Assembly: GCA_032164245.1 (NCBI GenBank) | Contig: JAVMKO010000206.1 | Span: 328,401 to 392,400 of the forward strand | Source: Sternotherus odoratus | Taxonomy: Eukaryota; Chordata; Testudines; Kinosternidae | Length of the DNA: 64,000 nt | Direction of reading: 5' to 3' | Shown: piece after piece, positions 51,701 to 63,985 of the stretch | How positions within the stretch are numbered: the first letter of the stretch is position 1 | Layout of the letters: each line of letters opens with the position of its first letter | Notes under the pieces: generated by a model | The model's database searches: none | What the model was told of the DNA's origin: nothing | What the model saw: the letters and a program-made list of their open reading frames with translations, nothing else | Program-made: the position numbers and the translations under genes

Positions 51701-54700
51701 GGGGCCTGGCGGGATGCGTTCGCAGCCCCCTCCAGCGAGGGAGGGCACGTGAGGGGTCGGGGCCTGGGCGCGAGGGGGCGGGCCTGGCGGGATGCGTGCC
51801 CAGCCCCCTCCACCGAGGGGGGGGGCGCGAGGGGGCGGGGCCTGGGCGCGAGGGGGCGGGGCCTGGCGGGATGCGTGCGCAGCCCCCTCCAGCGAGGGGG
51901 GCACGTGAGGGGGCGGGGCCTGGGCGCGAGGGGGCGGGGCCTGGCGGGATGCGTGCGCAGCCCCGTCCAGCGCGGGGGGGGCGCGAGGGGGCGGGGCCTT
52001 GGCGCGAGGGGCGGGGCCAGGCGGGATGCGTGCGCAGCCCCCTCCAGCGAGGGGGGCACGTGAGGGGCGGGGCCTGGGCGCGAGGGGGCGGGGCCTGGCG
52101 GGATGCGTGCGCAGCCCCCCTCCAAGGCGGGGGGGGCGCGAGGGGGCGGGGCCTGGCGGGATGCGTGCGCAGCCCCCTCCAGCGAGGGGGGGCACGTGAG
52201 GGGGCGGGGCCTGGGCACGAGGGGGCGGGGCCTGGCGGGATGCGTGCGCAGCCCCGTCCAGCGCGGGGGGGGCGCGAGGGGGCGGGGGCCTGGCGGATGC
52301 GTGCGCAGCCCCCTCCAGCGAGGGGGGCACGTGAGGGGGCGGGGCCTTGGCGCGAGGGGGCGGGGCCTGTCGGGATGCGTGCGCAGCCCCCCTCCAAGGC
52401 GGGGGGGCGCGAGGGGGCGGGGCCTGGCGGGATGCGTGCGCAGCCCCCTCCAGCGAGGGGGGCACGTGAGGGGGCGGGGCCTGGGCGCGAGGGGGCGGGG
52501 CCTGGCGGGATGCGTGCGCAGCCACGTCCAGCGCGGGGGGGCCGCGAGGGGGCGGGGCCTTGGCGCGAGGGGGAGGGGCCTGGTGGGATGCGTGCGCAGC
52601 ACCCTCCAGCGAGGGGGGGCACGTGAGGGGGCGGGGCCTGGGCGCGAGGGGGCGGGGCCTGGCGGGATGCGTGCGCAGCCCCGTCCAGCGCGGGGGGGGC
52701 GCGAGGGGCGGGGCCTTGGCGCGAGGGGGCGGGGCCTGGTGGGATGCGTGCGCAGCCCCGTCCAGCGCGGGAGGGCGCGAGGGGGCGGGGCCTTGACGCG
52801 AGGGGGCGGGCCTGGCGGGATGCGTGCGCAGCCCCCTCCAATGCGGGGGGGGCGCGAGGGGACGGGGCCTGGCGGGATGCGTGCGCAGCCCCCTCAGCGA
52901 GGGGGGCACGTGAGGGGGCGGGCCTGGGCGCGAGGGGGCGGGGCCTGGCGGGATGCGTGCGCAGCCCCCTCCAGGGCGGGCCCTGGGCGCGAGGGGGCGG
53001 GGCCTGGCGGGATGCGTGCGCAGCCCCCCTCCAGCGCGGGGGGGGCGCCAGGGGGCGGAGCCTGGCGGGATGCGTGCGCAGCCCCCCTCCAAGGCGGGGG
53101 GGGCGCGAGGGGGCGGGGCCTGGCGGGATGCGTGCGCAGCCCCTTCCACCGCGGGGGGGCGCGAGGGGGCGGGGCCTGGCGGGATGCGTGCGCAGCCCCC
53201 CTCCAAGGCGGGGGGGGCGCGAGGGGGCGGGGCCTGGCGGGATGCATGCGCAGCCCCCCTCCAAGGCGGGGGGGGCGCGAGGGGGCGGGGCCTGGCGGGA
53301 TGCGTGCGCAGCCCCTCCAGCGCGGGGGGGGCGCGAGGGGCGGGGCCTGGGCGCGAGGGGGCGGGGCCTGGCGGGATGCGTGCGCAGCCCCCTCCAGCGA
53401 GGGGGGGCACGTGAGGGGGCGGGGCCTGGGCGCGAAGGGGCCGGGCCTGGCGGGATGCGTGCGCAGCCCCTCCAGTGAGGGGGGGCGCTAGGGGGCGGGG
53501 CCTGGCGGGATGCGTGCGCAGCCACCTCCAGCGAGGGGGGGCGCGAGGGGGCGGGGCCTGGCGGGATGCGTGCGCAGCCCCCTCCAAGGCGGGGGGGGCG
53601 CGAAGGGGCGGGGCCTGGCGGGATGCGTGCGCAGCCCCCTCCAGCGAGGGGGGGCACGTGAGGGGGCGGGGCCTGGGCGGGAGGGGGCGGGACCTGGCGG
53701 GATGCGTGCGCAGCCCCGTCCAGCGCGGGGGGGGCGCGAGGGGGCGGGGCCTTGGCGCGAGGGGGCGGGGCCTGGCGGGATGCGTGCGCAGCCCCCTCCA
53801 GCGAGGGGGGCACGTGAGGGGGCGGGGCCTGGGCGCGAGGGGGCGGGGCCTGGCGGGATGCGTGCGCAGCCCCCTCCAAGGCGGGGGGGCGCGAGGGGGC
53901 GGGGCCTGGCGGGATGTGTGTGCAGCCCCCTCCAGCGAGGGGGGGCACGTGAGGGGGCGGGGCCTGGGCGCGAGGGGGCGGAGCCTGGCGGGATGCGTGC
54001 GCAGCCCCTCCAGCGAGGGGGGCACGTGAGGGGGCGGGCCTGGGCGCGAGGGGGCGGGGCCTGGCGGGATGCGTGCGCAGCCGCGTCCAGGGCGGGGGGG
54101 GGCGCGAGGGGGCGGGGCCTTGGCGCGAGGGGGAGGGGCCTGGCGGATGCGTGCGCAGCGCCTCCAGCGAGGGGGGTCACGTGAGGGGGCGGGGCCTGGG
54201 CGCGAGGGGGCGGGGCCTGCGGGATGCGTGCGCAGCCCCGTCCAGCGCGGGGGGGCGAGGGGGCGGGGCCTGGGCGCGAGGGGGCGGGGCCTGGCGGGAT
54301 GCGTTCGCAGCCCCCTCCAGCGAGGGAGGGCACGTGAGGGGTCGGGGCCTGGGCGCGAGGGGGCGGGGCTGGCGGGATGCGTGCGCAGCCCCCTCCAGCG
54401 CGAGGGGGGGCGCCAGGGGGCGGGGCCTGGCGGGATGCGTGCCCAGCCCCCTCCACCGAGGGGGGGGGGGCGCGAGGGGGCGGGGCCTGGCGCGAGGGGG
54501 CGGGGCCTGGCGGGATGCGTGCGCAGCCCCCTCCAGCGAGGGGGGGCACGTGAGGGGGCGGGGCCTGGGCGCGAGGGGGCGGGGCCTGGCGGGATGCGTG
54601 CGCAGCCCCGTCCAGCGCGGGGGGGGCGCGAGGGGGCGGGGCCTTGGCGCGAGGGGGCGGGGCCAGGCGGGATGCGTGCGCAGCCCCCTCCAGCGAGGGG

Positions 54701-57700
54701 GGGCACGTGAGGGGGCGGGGCCTGGGCGCGAGGGGGCGGGGCCTGGCGGGATGCGTGCGCAGTCCCCTCCAGCGAGGGGGGGCACGTGAGGGGGCGGGGC
54801 CTGGGCGCGAGGGGGCGGGGCCTGGCGGGATGCGTGCGCAGCCCCGTCCAGCGCGGGGGGGGCGCGAGGGGGCGGGGCCTGGGCGCGAGGGGGAGGGGCC
54901 TGGCGGGATGCGTGCGCAGACCCCTCCAGGGCGGGGGGGGCCCGCGAGGGGGCGGGGCCTTGCGGGATGCGTGCGCAGCCCCCTCCAGCGAGGGAGGGCA
55001 CGTGAGGGGGCGGGGCCTGGGCGCGAGGGGGCGGGGCCTGGCGGGATGCGTGCGCAGCCCCCTCAGCGAGGGGGCACGTGAGGGGGCGGGCCTGGGCGCG
55101 AGGGGGCGGGGCCTGGCGGGATGCGTGCGCAGCCCCGTACAGCGCGGGGGGGCGCGAGGGGGCGGGGCCTTGGCGCGAGGGGGCGGGGCCTGGCGGGATG
55201 CGTGCGCAGCCCCTCCAGCGAGGGGGGGCACGTGAGGGGGCGGGGCCTGGGCGCGAGGGGCGGGGGCCTGGCGGGATGCGTGCGCAGCCCCCCTCCAAGG
55301 CGGGGGGGGCGCGAGGGGGCGGGGCCTGGCGGGATGCGTGCGCAGCCCCCTCCAGCGAGGGGGGGCACGTGAGGGGGCGGGGCCTGGGCGCGATGGGGCG
55401 CGGCCTGGCGGGATGCGTGCGCAGCCCCGTCCAGCGCGGGGGGGGGGGGGCGCGAGGGGGCGGGGCCTTGGCGCGAGGGGGCGGGGCCTGGCAGGATGCG
55501 TGCGCAGCCCCCTCCAGCGAGGGGGGCACGTGAGGGGGCGGGGCCTTGGCGCGAGGGGGCGGGGCCTGGCGGGGATGCGTGCGCAGCCCCCCCTCCAAGG
55601 CGGGGGGGGGCGCGAGGGGGCGGGGCCTGGCGGGAATGCGTGCGCAGCCCCCTCCACCGAGGGGGGGGGGCACGAGGGGGCGGGGCCTTGCGGGATGCGT
55701 GCGCAGCCCCTCCAGCGAGGAGGGGCACGTGAGGGGGCGGGGCCTGGGCGCGAGGGGGCGGGCCCTGGGCGCGAGGGGGCGGGGCCTGGCGGGATGCTGT
55801 GCGCAGCCCCCCTCCAGCACGGGGGGGGGCGCGAGGGGGCGGAGCCTGGCGGGATGCGTGCGCAGCCCCCCTCCAAGGCGGGGGGGGCGCGAGGGGGCGG
55901 GTCCTGGCGGGATGCGTGCGCAGCCCCCTCCAGCGCGGGGGGGGGCGCGAGGGTGCGGGGCCTGGCGGGATGCGTGGGCAGCCCGCTCCAGCGCTGGGGG
56001 GGGGCGCGAGGGGCAGGGCCTGGCGGATGCGTACGCATCCCCTTCCACCGCGGGGGGGGGCGCGAGGGGGGGCGGGCCCTGGGCGCGAGGGGGCGGGGCC
56101 TGGCGGGATGCGTGCGCAACCCCCCTCCAAGGCGGGGGGGGCGCGAGGGGGCAGGGCCTGGCGGGATGCGTGCGCAGCCCCCCTCCAAGGCGGGGGGGGG
56201 GTGCGAGGGGGCGGGGCCTGGCGGGATGCGTGCGCAGTCCCCTCCAGAGAGGGGGGCACGTGAGGGGGCGGGGCCTGGGCGCGAGGGGGCGGGGCCTGGC
56301 GGGATGCGTGCGCAGCCCCCTCCAGCGCGGGGGGGGCGCGAGGGGGCGGGGCCTGGGCGCGAGGGGGCGGGCCTGGCGGGATGCGTGCGCAGCCCCCTCC
56401 AGCGAGGGAGGGCGCGAGGGGGCGGGGCCTGGCGGGATGCGTGCGCAGCCCCCCTCCAAGGCGGGGGGGGGCGCGAGGGGGCGGGGCCTGGCGGGATCCG
56501 TGCGCAGCCCCCTCCAAGGCGGGGGGGGCGCGAGGGGGCGGGGCCTGGCGGGATGCGTGCGCAGCCCCCTCCAGCGAGGGGGGGCACGTGAGGGGGCGGG
56601 GCCTGGGCGCGAAGGGGCCGGGCCTGGCGGGATGCGTGCGCAGCCCCCTCCAGCGAGGGGGGCGCGCGAGGGGGCGGGGCCTGGGCGCGAGGGGGCGGGG
56701 CCTGTCGGGATGCGTGCGCAGCCCGCTCCAGCGCGGGGGGGCGCGCGAGGGGGCGGGGCCTGGGCGCGAGGGGGCGGGGCCTGTCGGGATGCGTGCGCAG
56801 CCCGCTCCAGCGCGGGGGGGGGGGCGCGAGGGGCGGGGCCTGTCGGGATGCGTGCGCAGCCCGCTCCAGCGAGGGAGGCGCGAGGGGGCGGGGCCTGGCG
56901 GGATGCGTGCGCAGCCCCCCTCCAAGGCGGGGGGGGCGCGAGGGGGCGGGGCCTGGCGGGATGCGTGCGCAGCCCACTCCTGCGCGGGGGGGGGCCGCGA
57001 GGGGGCGGGGCCTTGCGGGATGCGTGCGCAGCCCCCTCCAGCGAGGGGGGCACGTGAGGGGGCGGGGCCTGGCGGGATGCGTGCGCAGGTCCCCTCCAGC
57101 GAGGGGGGGCACGTGAGGGGGCGGGGCCTGGGCGCGAGGGGGCGGGGCCTGGCGGGATGCGTGCGCAGCCCCGTCCAGCGCGGGGGGGGCGCGAGGGGGC
57201 GGGGCCTGGGCGCGAGGGGGAGGGGCCTGGCGGGATGCGTGCGCAGACCCCTCCAGGGCGGGGGGGGCCCGCGAGGGGGCGGGGCCTTGCGGGATGCGTG
57301 CGCAGCCCCCTCCAGCGAGGGAGGGCACGTGAGGGGGCGGGGCCTGGGCGCGAGGGGGCGGGGCCTGGCGGGATGCGTGCGCAGCCCCCTCAGCGAGGGG
57401 GGCACGTGAGGGGGCGGGCCCTGGGCGCGAGGGGGCGGGGCCTGGCGGGATGCGTGCGCAGCCCCGTACAGCGCGGGGGGGCGCGAGGGGGGCGGGGCCT
57501 TGGCGCGAGGGGGCGGGGCCTGGCGGGATGCGTGCGCAGCCCCCTCCAGCGAGGGGGGGCACGTGAGGGGCGGGGCCTGGGCGCGAGGGGGCGGGGCCTG
57601 GCGGGATGCGTGCGCAGCCCCCTCCAAGGCGGGGGGGCGCGAGGGGGCGGGGCCTGGCGGGATGCGTGCGCAGCCCCCTCCAGCGAGGGGGGGCACGTGA

Positions 57701-60700
57701 GGGGGCGGGGCCTGGGCGCGATGGGGCGCGGCCTGGCGGGATGCGTGCGCAGCCCCGTCCAGCGCGGGGGGGGGGGGCGCGAGGGGGCGGGGCCTTGGCG
57801 CGAGGGGGCGGGCCTGGCGGGATGCGTGCGCAGCCCACTCCAGCGAGGGGGGCACGTGAGGGGGCGGGGCCTTGGCGCGAGGGGGCGGGGCCTGCCGGGA
57901 TGCGTGCGCAGCCCCCCCTCCAAGGCGGGGGGGGGCGCGAGGGGGCGGGGCCTGGCGGGATGCGTGCGCAGCCCCCCTCCAGCGAGGGGGGCACGTGAGG
58001 GGACGGGGCCTGGGCGCGAGGGGGCGGGCCTGGCGGGATGCGTGCGCAGCCCCCCTCCAAGGCGGGGGGGGCGCGAGGGGGCGGGGCCTGGCGGATGCGT
58101 GCGCAGCCCCGTCCAGCGCGGGGGGCGAGGGGGCGGGGCCTGGGCGCGAGCGGGCGGGGCCTGGCGGATGCGTGCGCAGCCCCCTCCAGCGAGGGGGGCA
58201 CGTGAGGGGGCGGGGCCTGGGCCCGAGGGGGCGGAGCCTGGCGGGATGTGTGCGCAGCCCCCTCCAGCGAGGGGGGGTGCGAGGGGGCGGGGCCTGGCGG
58301 GATGCGTGCGCAGCCCCCTCCAGCGAGGGGGGGCACGTGCGGGGCGGGGCCTGGGCGCGAGGGGCGGGGCCTGGCGGGATGCGTGCGCAGCCCCCTCCAG
58401 CGCGGGGGGGGCGCGAGGGGGCGGGGCCTGGCGGATGCGTGCGCAGCCCCCTCCAGCGCGGGGGGGGGCGCGAGGGGGCGGGGCCTGGCGGGATGCGTGC
58501 GCAGCCCCCTCCAGCGCGGGGGGGGGCGCGAGAGGGCGGGGCCTGGGCGCGAGGGGGCGGGGCCTGGCGGGATGCGTGCGCAGCCCCCTCCAGAGGGGGG
58601 GCACGAGGGGGCGGGGCCTGGGCGCGAGGGGGCGGGGCCTGGGCGCGAGGGGCAGGCCTGGCGGGATGCGTGCGCAGCCCCCTCCAGCGAGGGGGGGGCG
58701 CGAGGGGGCGGGGCCTGGCGGATGCGTGCGCAGCCCCCTCCAGCGCGGGGGGGGCGCGAGGGGGCGGGGCCTGGCGGATGCGTGCGGAGCCCCCTCCAGC
58801 GCGGGGGGGGCGCGAGGGGGCGGGGCCTGGCGGGATGCGTGCGGAGCCCCCTCCAGCGCGGGGGGGGCGCGAGGGGGCGGGGCCTGGCGGGATGCGTGCG
58901 CAGCCCCTCCAGCGAGGGGGGGCGCGAGGGGGCGGGGCCTGGCGGGATGCGTGCGCAGCCCCCTCCACCGAGGGGGGGGCGCGAGGGGGCGGGGCCTGGC
59001 GGGATGCGTGCGCAGCCCCCTCCAGCGCGGGGGGGGCGCGAGGGGGCGGGGCCTTGGCGCGAGGGGGCGGGGCCTGGCGGGATGCGTGCGCAGCCCCCTC
59101 CAGCGAGGGGGGGCACGTGAGGGGGCGGGCCTGGGCGCGAGGGGGCGGGGCCTGGCGGGATGCGTGCGCAGCCCCCCTCCAAGGCGGGGGTGCGCGAGGG
59201 GGCGGGGCCTGGCGCGATGCGTGCGCAGCCCCCTCCAGCAAGGGGGGCACGTGAGGGGGCGGGGCCTGGGCGCGAGGGAGCGGGGCCTGGCGGGATGCGT
59301 GCGCAGCCCCGTCCAGCGCGGGGGGGGGGCGCGAGGGGGGCGGGGCCTTGGCGCGAGGGGGCGGGGCCTGGCGGGATGCGTGCGCAGCCCCCTCCAGCGA
59401 GGGGGGGCACGTGAGGGGCGGGGCCTTGGCGCGAGGGGGCGGGGCCTGGCGGGATGCGTGCGCAGCCCCCCTCCCAGGCGGGGGGGGCGTGAGGGGGCGG
59501 GGCCTGGCGGGATGCGTGCGCAGCCCCCTCCAGCGAGGGGGGCACGTGAGGGGGCGGGCCTGGGCGCGAGGGGGCGGGGCCTGGCGGGATGCGTGCGCAG
59601 CCCCCCTCCAAGGCGGGGGGGCGCGAGGGGGCGGAGCCTGGCGGGATGCGTGCGCAGCCCCCTCCAGCGAGGGGGGGCACGTGAGGGGGCGGGGCCTGGG
59701 CGCGAGGGGCGGGGCCTGGCGGGATGCGTGCGCAGCCCCCTCCAGGGCGGGGGGGGCGGGAGGGGGCGGGCCCTGGGCGCGAGGGGGCGGGGCCTGGCGG
59801 ATGCGTCCGCAGCCCCCCTCCAAGGCGGGGGGGGGCGCGAGGGGGCGGGGCCTGGCGGGATGCGTGCGCAGCCCCGTCCAGCGCGGGGGGGGCGAGGGGC
59901 GGGGCCTGGGCGCGAGCGGGCGGGGCCTGGCGGATGCGTGCGCAGCCCCCTCCAGCGAGGGGGGGCACGTGAGGGGGCGGGGCCTGGGCCCGAGCGGGCG
60001 GAGCCTGGCGGATGTGTGCGCAGCCCCCTCCAGCGAGGGGGGGTGCGAGGGGGCGGGGCCTGGCGGGATGCGTGCGCAGCCCCCTCCAGCGAGGGGGGGC
60101 ACGTGCGGGGGCGGGGCCTGGGCGCGAGGGGCGGGGCCTGGCGGGATGCGTGCGCAGCCCCCTCCAGCGCGGGGGGGGGGCGCGAGGGGGCGGGGCCTGG
60201 CGGGATGCGTGCGCAGCCCCCTCCAGCGCGGGGGGGGCGCGAGGGGGGCGGGGCCTGGCGGGATGCGTGCGCAGCCCCCTCCAGCGCGGGGGGGCGCGAG
60301 AGGGCGGGGCCTGGGCGCGAGGGGGCGGGGCCTGGCGGGATGCGTGCGCAGCCCCCTCCAGAGGGGGGGCGCGAGGGGGCGGGGCCTGGGCGCGAGGGGG
60401 CGGGGCCTGGGCGCGAGGGGGCAGGGCCTGGCGGGATGCGTGCGCAGCCCCCTCCAGCGAGGGGGGGCGCGAGGGGGCGGGGCCTGGGCGCGAGGGGGCG
60501 GGGCCTGGCGGGATGCGTGCGCAGCCCCCTCACCGCGGGGGGGGTGCGAGGGGGCGGGCCCTGGGCGCGAGGGGGCGGGGCCTGGCGGGATGCGTGCGCA
60601 ACCCCCATTCAAGACGGGGGGGGCGCGAGGGGGCGGGGCCTGGCGGGATGCGTGCGCAGCCCCCTCCAAGGCGGGGGGGGCGCGAGGGGGCGGGGCCTGG

Positions 60701-63700
60701 CGGGATGCGTGCGCAGCCCCCTCCAGCGAGGGGGGGCACGTGAGGGGGCGGGGCCTGGGCGCGAGGGGGCGGGGCCTGGCGGGATGCGTGCGCAGCCCCC
60801 TCCAGCGCGGGGGGGGGCGCGAGGGGGCGGGGCCTGGGCGCGAGGGGGCGGGGCCTGGCGGGATGCGTGCGCAGCCCCCTCCAGCGAGGGGTGGCGCGAG
60901 GTGGCGGGGCCTGGTGGGATGCGTGCGCAGCCCCCCTCCAAGGCGGGGGGGGGCGCGAGGGGGCGGGGCCTGGCGGGATTCGTGCGCAGCCCCCTCCAGC
61001 GAGGGGGGCACGTGAGGGGGCGGGGCCTGGGCGCGAGGGGGCGGGGCCTGGCGGGATGCGTGCGCAGCCCCGTCCAGCACGGGGGGGCGCGAGGGGGCGG
61101 GGCCTTGGCGCGAGGGGGCGGGGCCTGGCGGGATGCGTGCGCAGCCCCACCAGCGAGGGGGGCACGTGAGGGGGCGGGGCCTGGGCGCGAGGGGGCGGGG
61201 CCTGGCGGATGCGTGCGCAGCCCCCCTCGAAGGCGGGGGGTGCGCGAGGGGGCGGGGCCTGGCGCGATGCGTGCGCAGCCCCCTCCAGCAAGGGGGGCAC
61301 GTGAGGGGGCGGGGCCTGGGCGCGAGGGAGCGGGGCCTGGCGGGATGCGTGCGCAGCCCCCTCCAGCGAGGGGGGGCGCGAGGGGGCGGGGCCTGGGCGC
61401 GAGGGGGCGGGGCCTGGCGGGATGCGTGCGCAGCCCCCTCCACCGCGGGGGGGGTGCGAGGGGGCGGGCCCTGGGCGCGAGGGGGCGGGGCCTGGCGGGA
61501 TGCGTGCGCAGCCCCCTCCAGCGAGGGGGGCACGTGAGGGGGCGGGCCTGGGCGCGAGGGGGCGGGGCCTGGCGGGATGCGTGCGCAGCCCCCTCCAGCG
61601 AGGGAGGGCGCGAGGGGGCGGGGCCTGCGGGATGCGTGCGCAGCCCCCCTCCAAGGCGGGGGGGGCGCGAGGGGGCGGGGCCTGGCGGGATCCGTGCGCA
61701 GCCCCCCTCCAAGGCGGGGGGGGCGCGAGGGGGCGGGGCCTGGCGGGATGCGTGCGCAGCCCCCTCCAGCGAGGGGGGGCACGTGAGGGGGCGGGGCCTG
61801 GGCGCGAAGGGGCCGGGCCTGGCGGGATGCGTGCGCAGCCCCCTCCAGCGAGGGGGGCGCGCGAGGGGGCGGGGCCTGGGCGCGAGGGGGCGGGGCCTGT
61901 CGGGATGCGTGCGCAGCCCGCTCCAGCGCGGGGGGGCGCGCGAGGGGGCGGGGCCTGGGCGCGAGGGGGCGGGGCTGTCGGGATGCGTGCGCAGCCCGCT
62001 CCAGCGCGGGGGGGGCGCGAGGGGGCGGGGCCTGTCGGGATGCGTGCGCAGCCCGCTCCAGCGAGGGAGGGCGCGAGGGGGCGGGGCTGGCGGGAATGCG
62101 TGCGCAGCCCCCCTCCAAGGCGGGGGGGGCGCGAGGGGGCGGGGCCTGGCGGATGCGTGCGCAGCCCACTCCTGCGCGGGGGGGGGCCGCGAGGGGGGCG
62201 GGGCCTTGCGGGATGCGTGCGCAGCCCCCTCCAGCGAGGGGGGGCACGTGAGGGGGCGGGGCCTGGCGGGATGCGTGCGCAGTCCCCTCCAGCGAGGGGG
62301 GGCACGTGAGGGGGCGGGGCCTGGGCACGAGGGGGCGGGGCCTGGCGGGATGCGTGCGCAGCCCCGTCCAGCGCGGGGGGGGCGCGAGGGGGCGGGGCCT
62401 GGGCGCGAGGGGGAGGGGCCTGGCGGGATGCGTGCGCAGACCCCTCCAGGGCGGGGGGGGCCCGCGAGGGGGCGGGGCCTTGCGGGATGCGTGCGCAGCC
62501 CCCTCCAGCGAGGGAGGGCACGTGAGGGGGCGGGGCCTGGGCGCGAGGGGGCGGGGCCTGGCGGGATGCGTGCGCAGCCCCCTCAGCGAGGGGGGCACGT
62601 GAGGGGCGGGCCCTGGGCGCGAGGGGGCGGGCCTGGCGGGATGCGTGCGCAGCCCCGTACAGCGCGGGGGGGCGCGAGGGGGCGGGGCCTTGGCGCGAGG
62701 GGGCGGGGCCTGGCGGGATGCGTGCGCAGCCCCCTCCAGCGAGGGGGGGCACGTGAGGGGGCGGGGCCTGGGCGCGAGGGGGCGGGGCCTGGCGGGATGC
62801 GTGCGCAGCCCCCCTCCAAGGCGGGGGGGCGCGAGGGGGCGGGGCCTGGCGGATGCGTGCGCAGCCCCCTCCAGCGAGGGGGGGCACGTGAGGGGGCGGG
62901 GCCTGGGCGCGATGGGGCGCGGCCTGGCGGGATGCGTGCGCAGCCCCGTCCAGCGCGGGGGGGGGGGGCGCGAGGGGGCGGGGCCTTGGCGCGAGGGGGC
63001 GGGGCCTGGCGGGATGCGTGCGCAGCCCACTCCAGCGAGGGGGGCACGTGAGGGGGCGGGGCCTTGGCGCGAGGGGGCGGGGCCTGCCGGGATGCGTGCG
63101 CAGCCCCCCCTCCAAGGCGGGGGGGGCGCGAGGGGGCGGGGCCTGGCGGGATGCGTGCGCAGCCCCCTCCAGCGAGGGGGGCACGTGAGGGGACGGGGCC
63201 TGGGCGCGAGGGGGCGGGCCTGGCGGGATGCGTGCGCAGCCCCCCTCCAAGGCGGGGGGGGCGCGAGGGGGCGGGGCCTGGCGGGATGCGTGCGCAGCCC
63301 CGTCCAGCGCGGGGGGGCGAGGGGGCGGGGCCTGGGCGCGAGCGGGCGGGGCCTGGCGGGATGCGTGCGCAGCCCCCTCCAGCGAGGGGGGGCACGTGAG
63401 GGGGCGGGGCCTGGGCCCGAGGGGGCGGAGCCTGGCGGATGTGTGCGCAGCCCCCTCCAGCGAGGGGGGGTGCGAGGGGGCGGGGCCTGGCGGGATGCGT
63501 GCGCAGCCCCCTCCAGCGAGGGGGGGCACGTGCGGGGGCGGGGCCTGGGCGCGAGGGGCGGGGCCTGGCGGGATGCGTGCGCAGCCCCCTCCAGCGCGGG
63601 GGGGGGCGCGAGGGGGCGGGGCCTGGCGGGATGCGTGCGCAGCCCCCTCCAGCGCGGGGGGGGGCGCGAGGGGGCGGGGCCTGGCGGGATGCGTGCGCAG

Positions 63701-63985
63701 CCCCCTCCAGCGCGGGGGGGGCGCGAGAGGGCGGGGCCTGGGCGCGAGGGGGCGGGGGCCTGGCGGGATGCGTGCGCAGCCCCCTCCAGAGGGGGGGCGC
63801 GAGGGGGCGGGGCCTGGGCGCGAGGGGGCGGGGCCTGGGCGCGAGGGGGCAGGGCCTGGCGGGATGCGTGCGCAGCCCCCTCCAGCGAGGGGGGGCGCGA
63901 GGGGGCGGGGGCCTGGCGGGATGCGTGCGCAGCCCCCTCCAGCGCGGGGGGGGCGCGAGGGGGCGGGGCCTGGCGGGATGCGTGC
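48697..63985. repeat. 15.3-kb GC-rich minisatellite array (about 59- and 80-bp units)
   Basis: Every unit holds GGGGCGGGGCCTGGCGGGAT followed by GCGTGCGCAGCC. Short units are about 59 bases; long units about 80 because of an extra 21-base half-unit (GAGGGGGCGGGGCCTGGGCGC). The joining segment varies: CTCCAGCGAGGGGGGCACGTG, CGTCCAGCGCGGGG, CCTCCAAGGCGGGG, ACTCCTGCGCGGGG and CCTCCACCGCGGGG types. I estimate about 200 units. No ATG-led frame has credible protein content; thousands of codons stay open simply because the repeat lacks stop codons. Confidence 0.97.

Noticed and set aside
48243..63529. Very long open frames on both strands of the array (up to about 2,800 codons)
   Set aside because: They consist only of repeat translations (proline/arginine/alanine on one strand, glycine/arginine on the other). 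Several frames are open at once because the GC-rich unit lacks stop codons. No start context, splice structure or domain supports a gene.
48697..63985. CRISPR-like array of repeats and spacers
   Set aside because: Regular spacing first suggests it, but the variable parts are a handful of related variants, not unique spacers, and the setting is a vertebrate genome.
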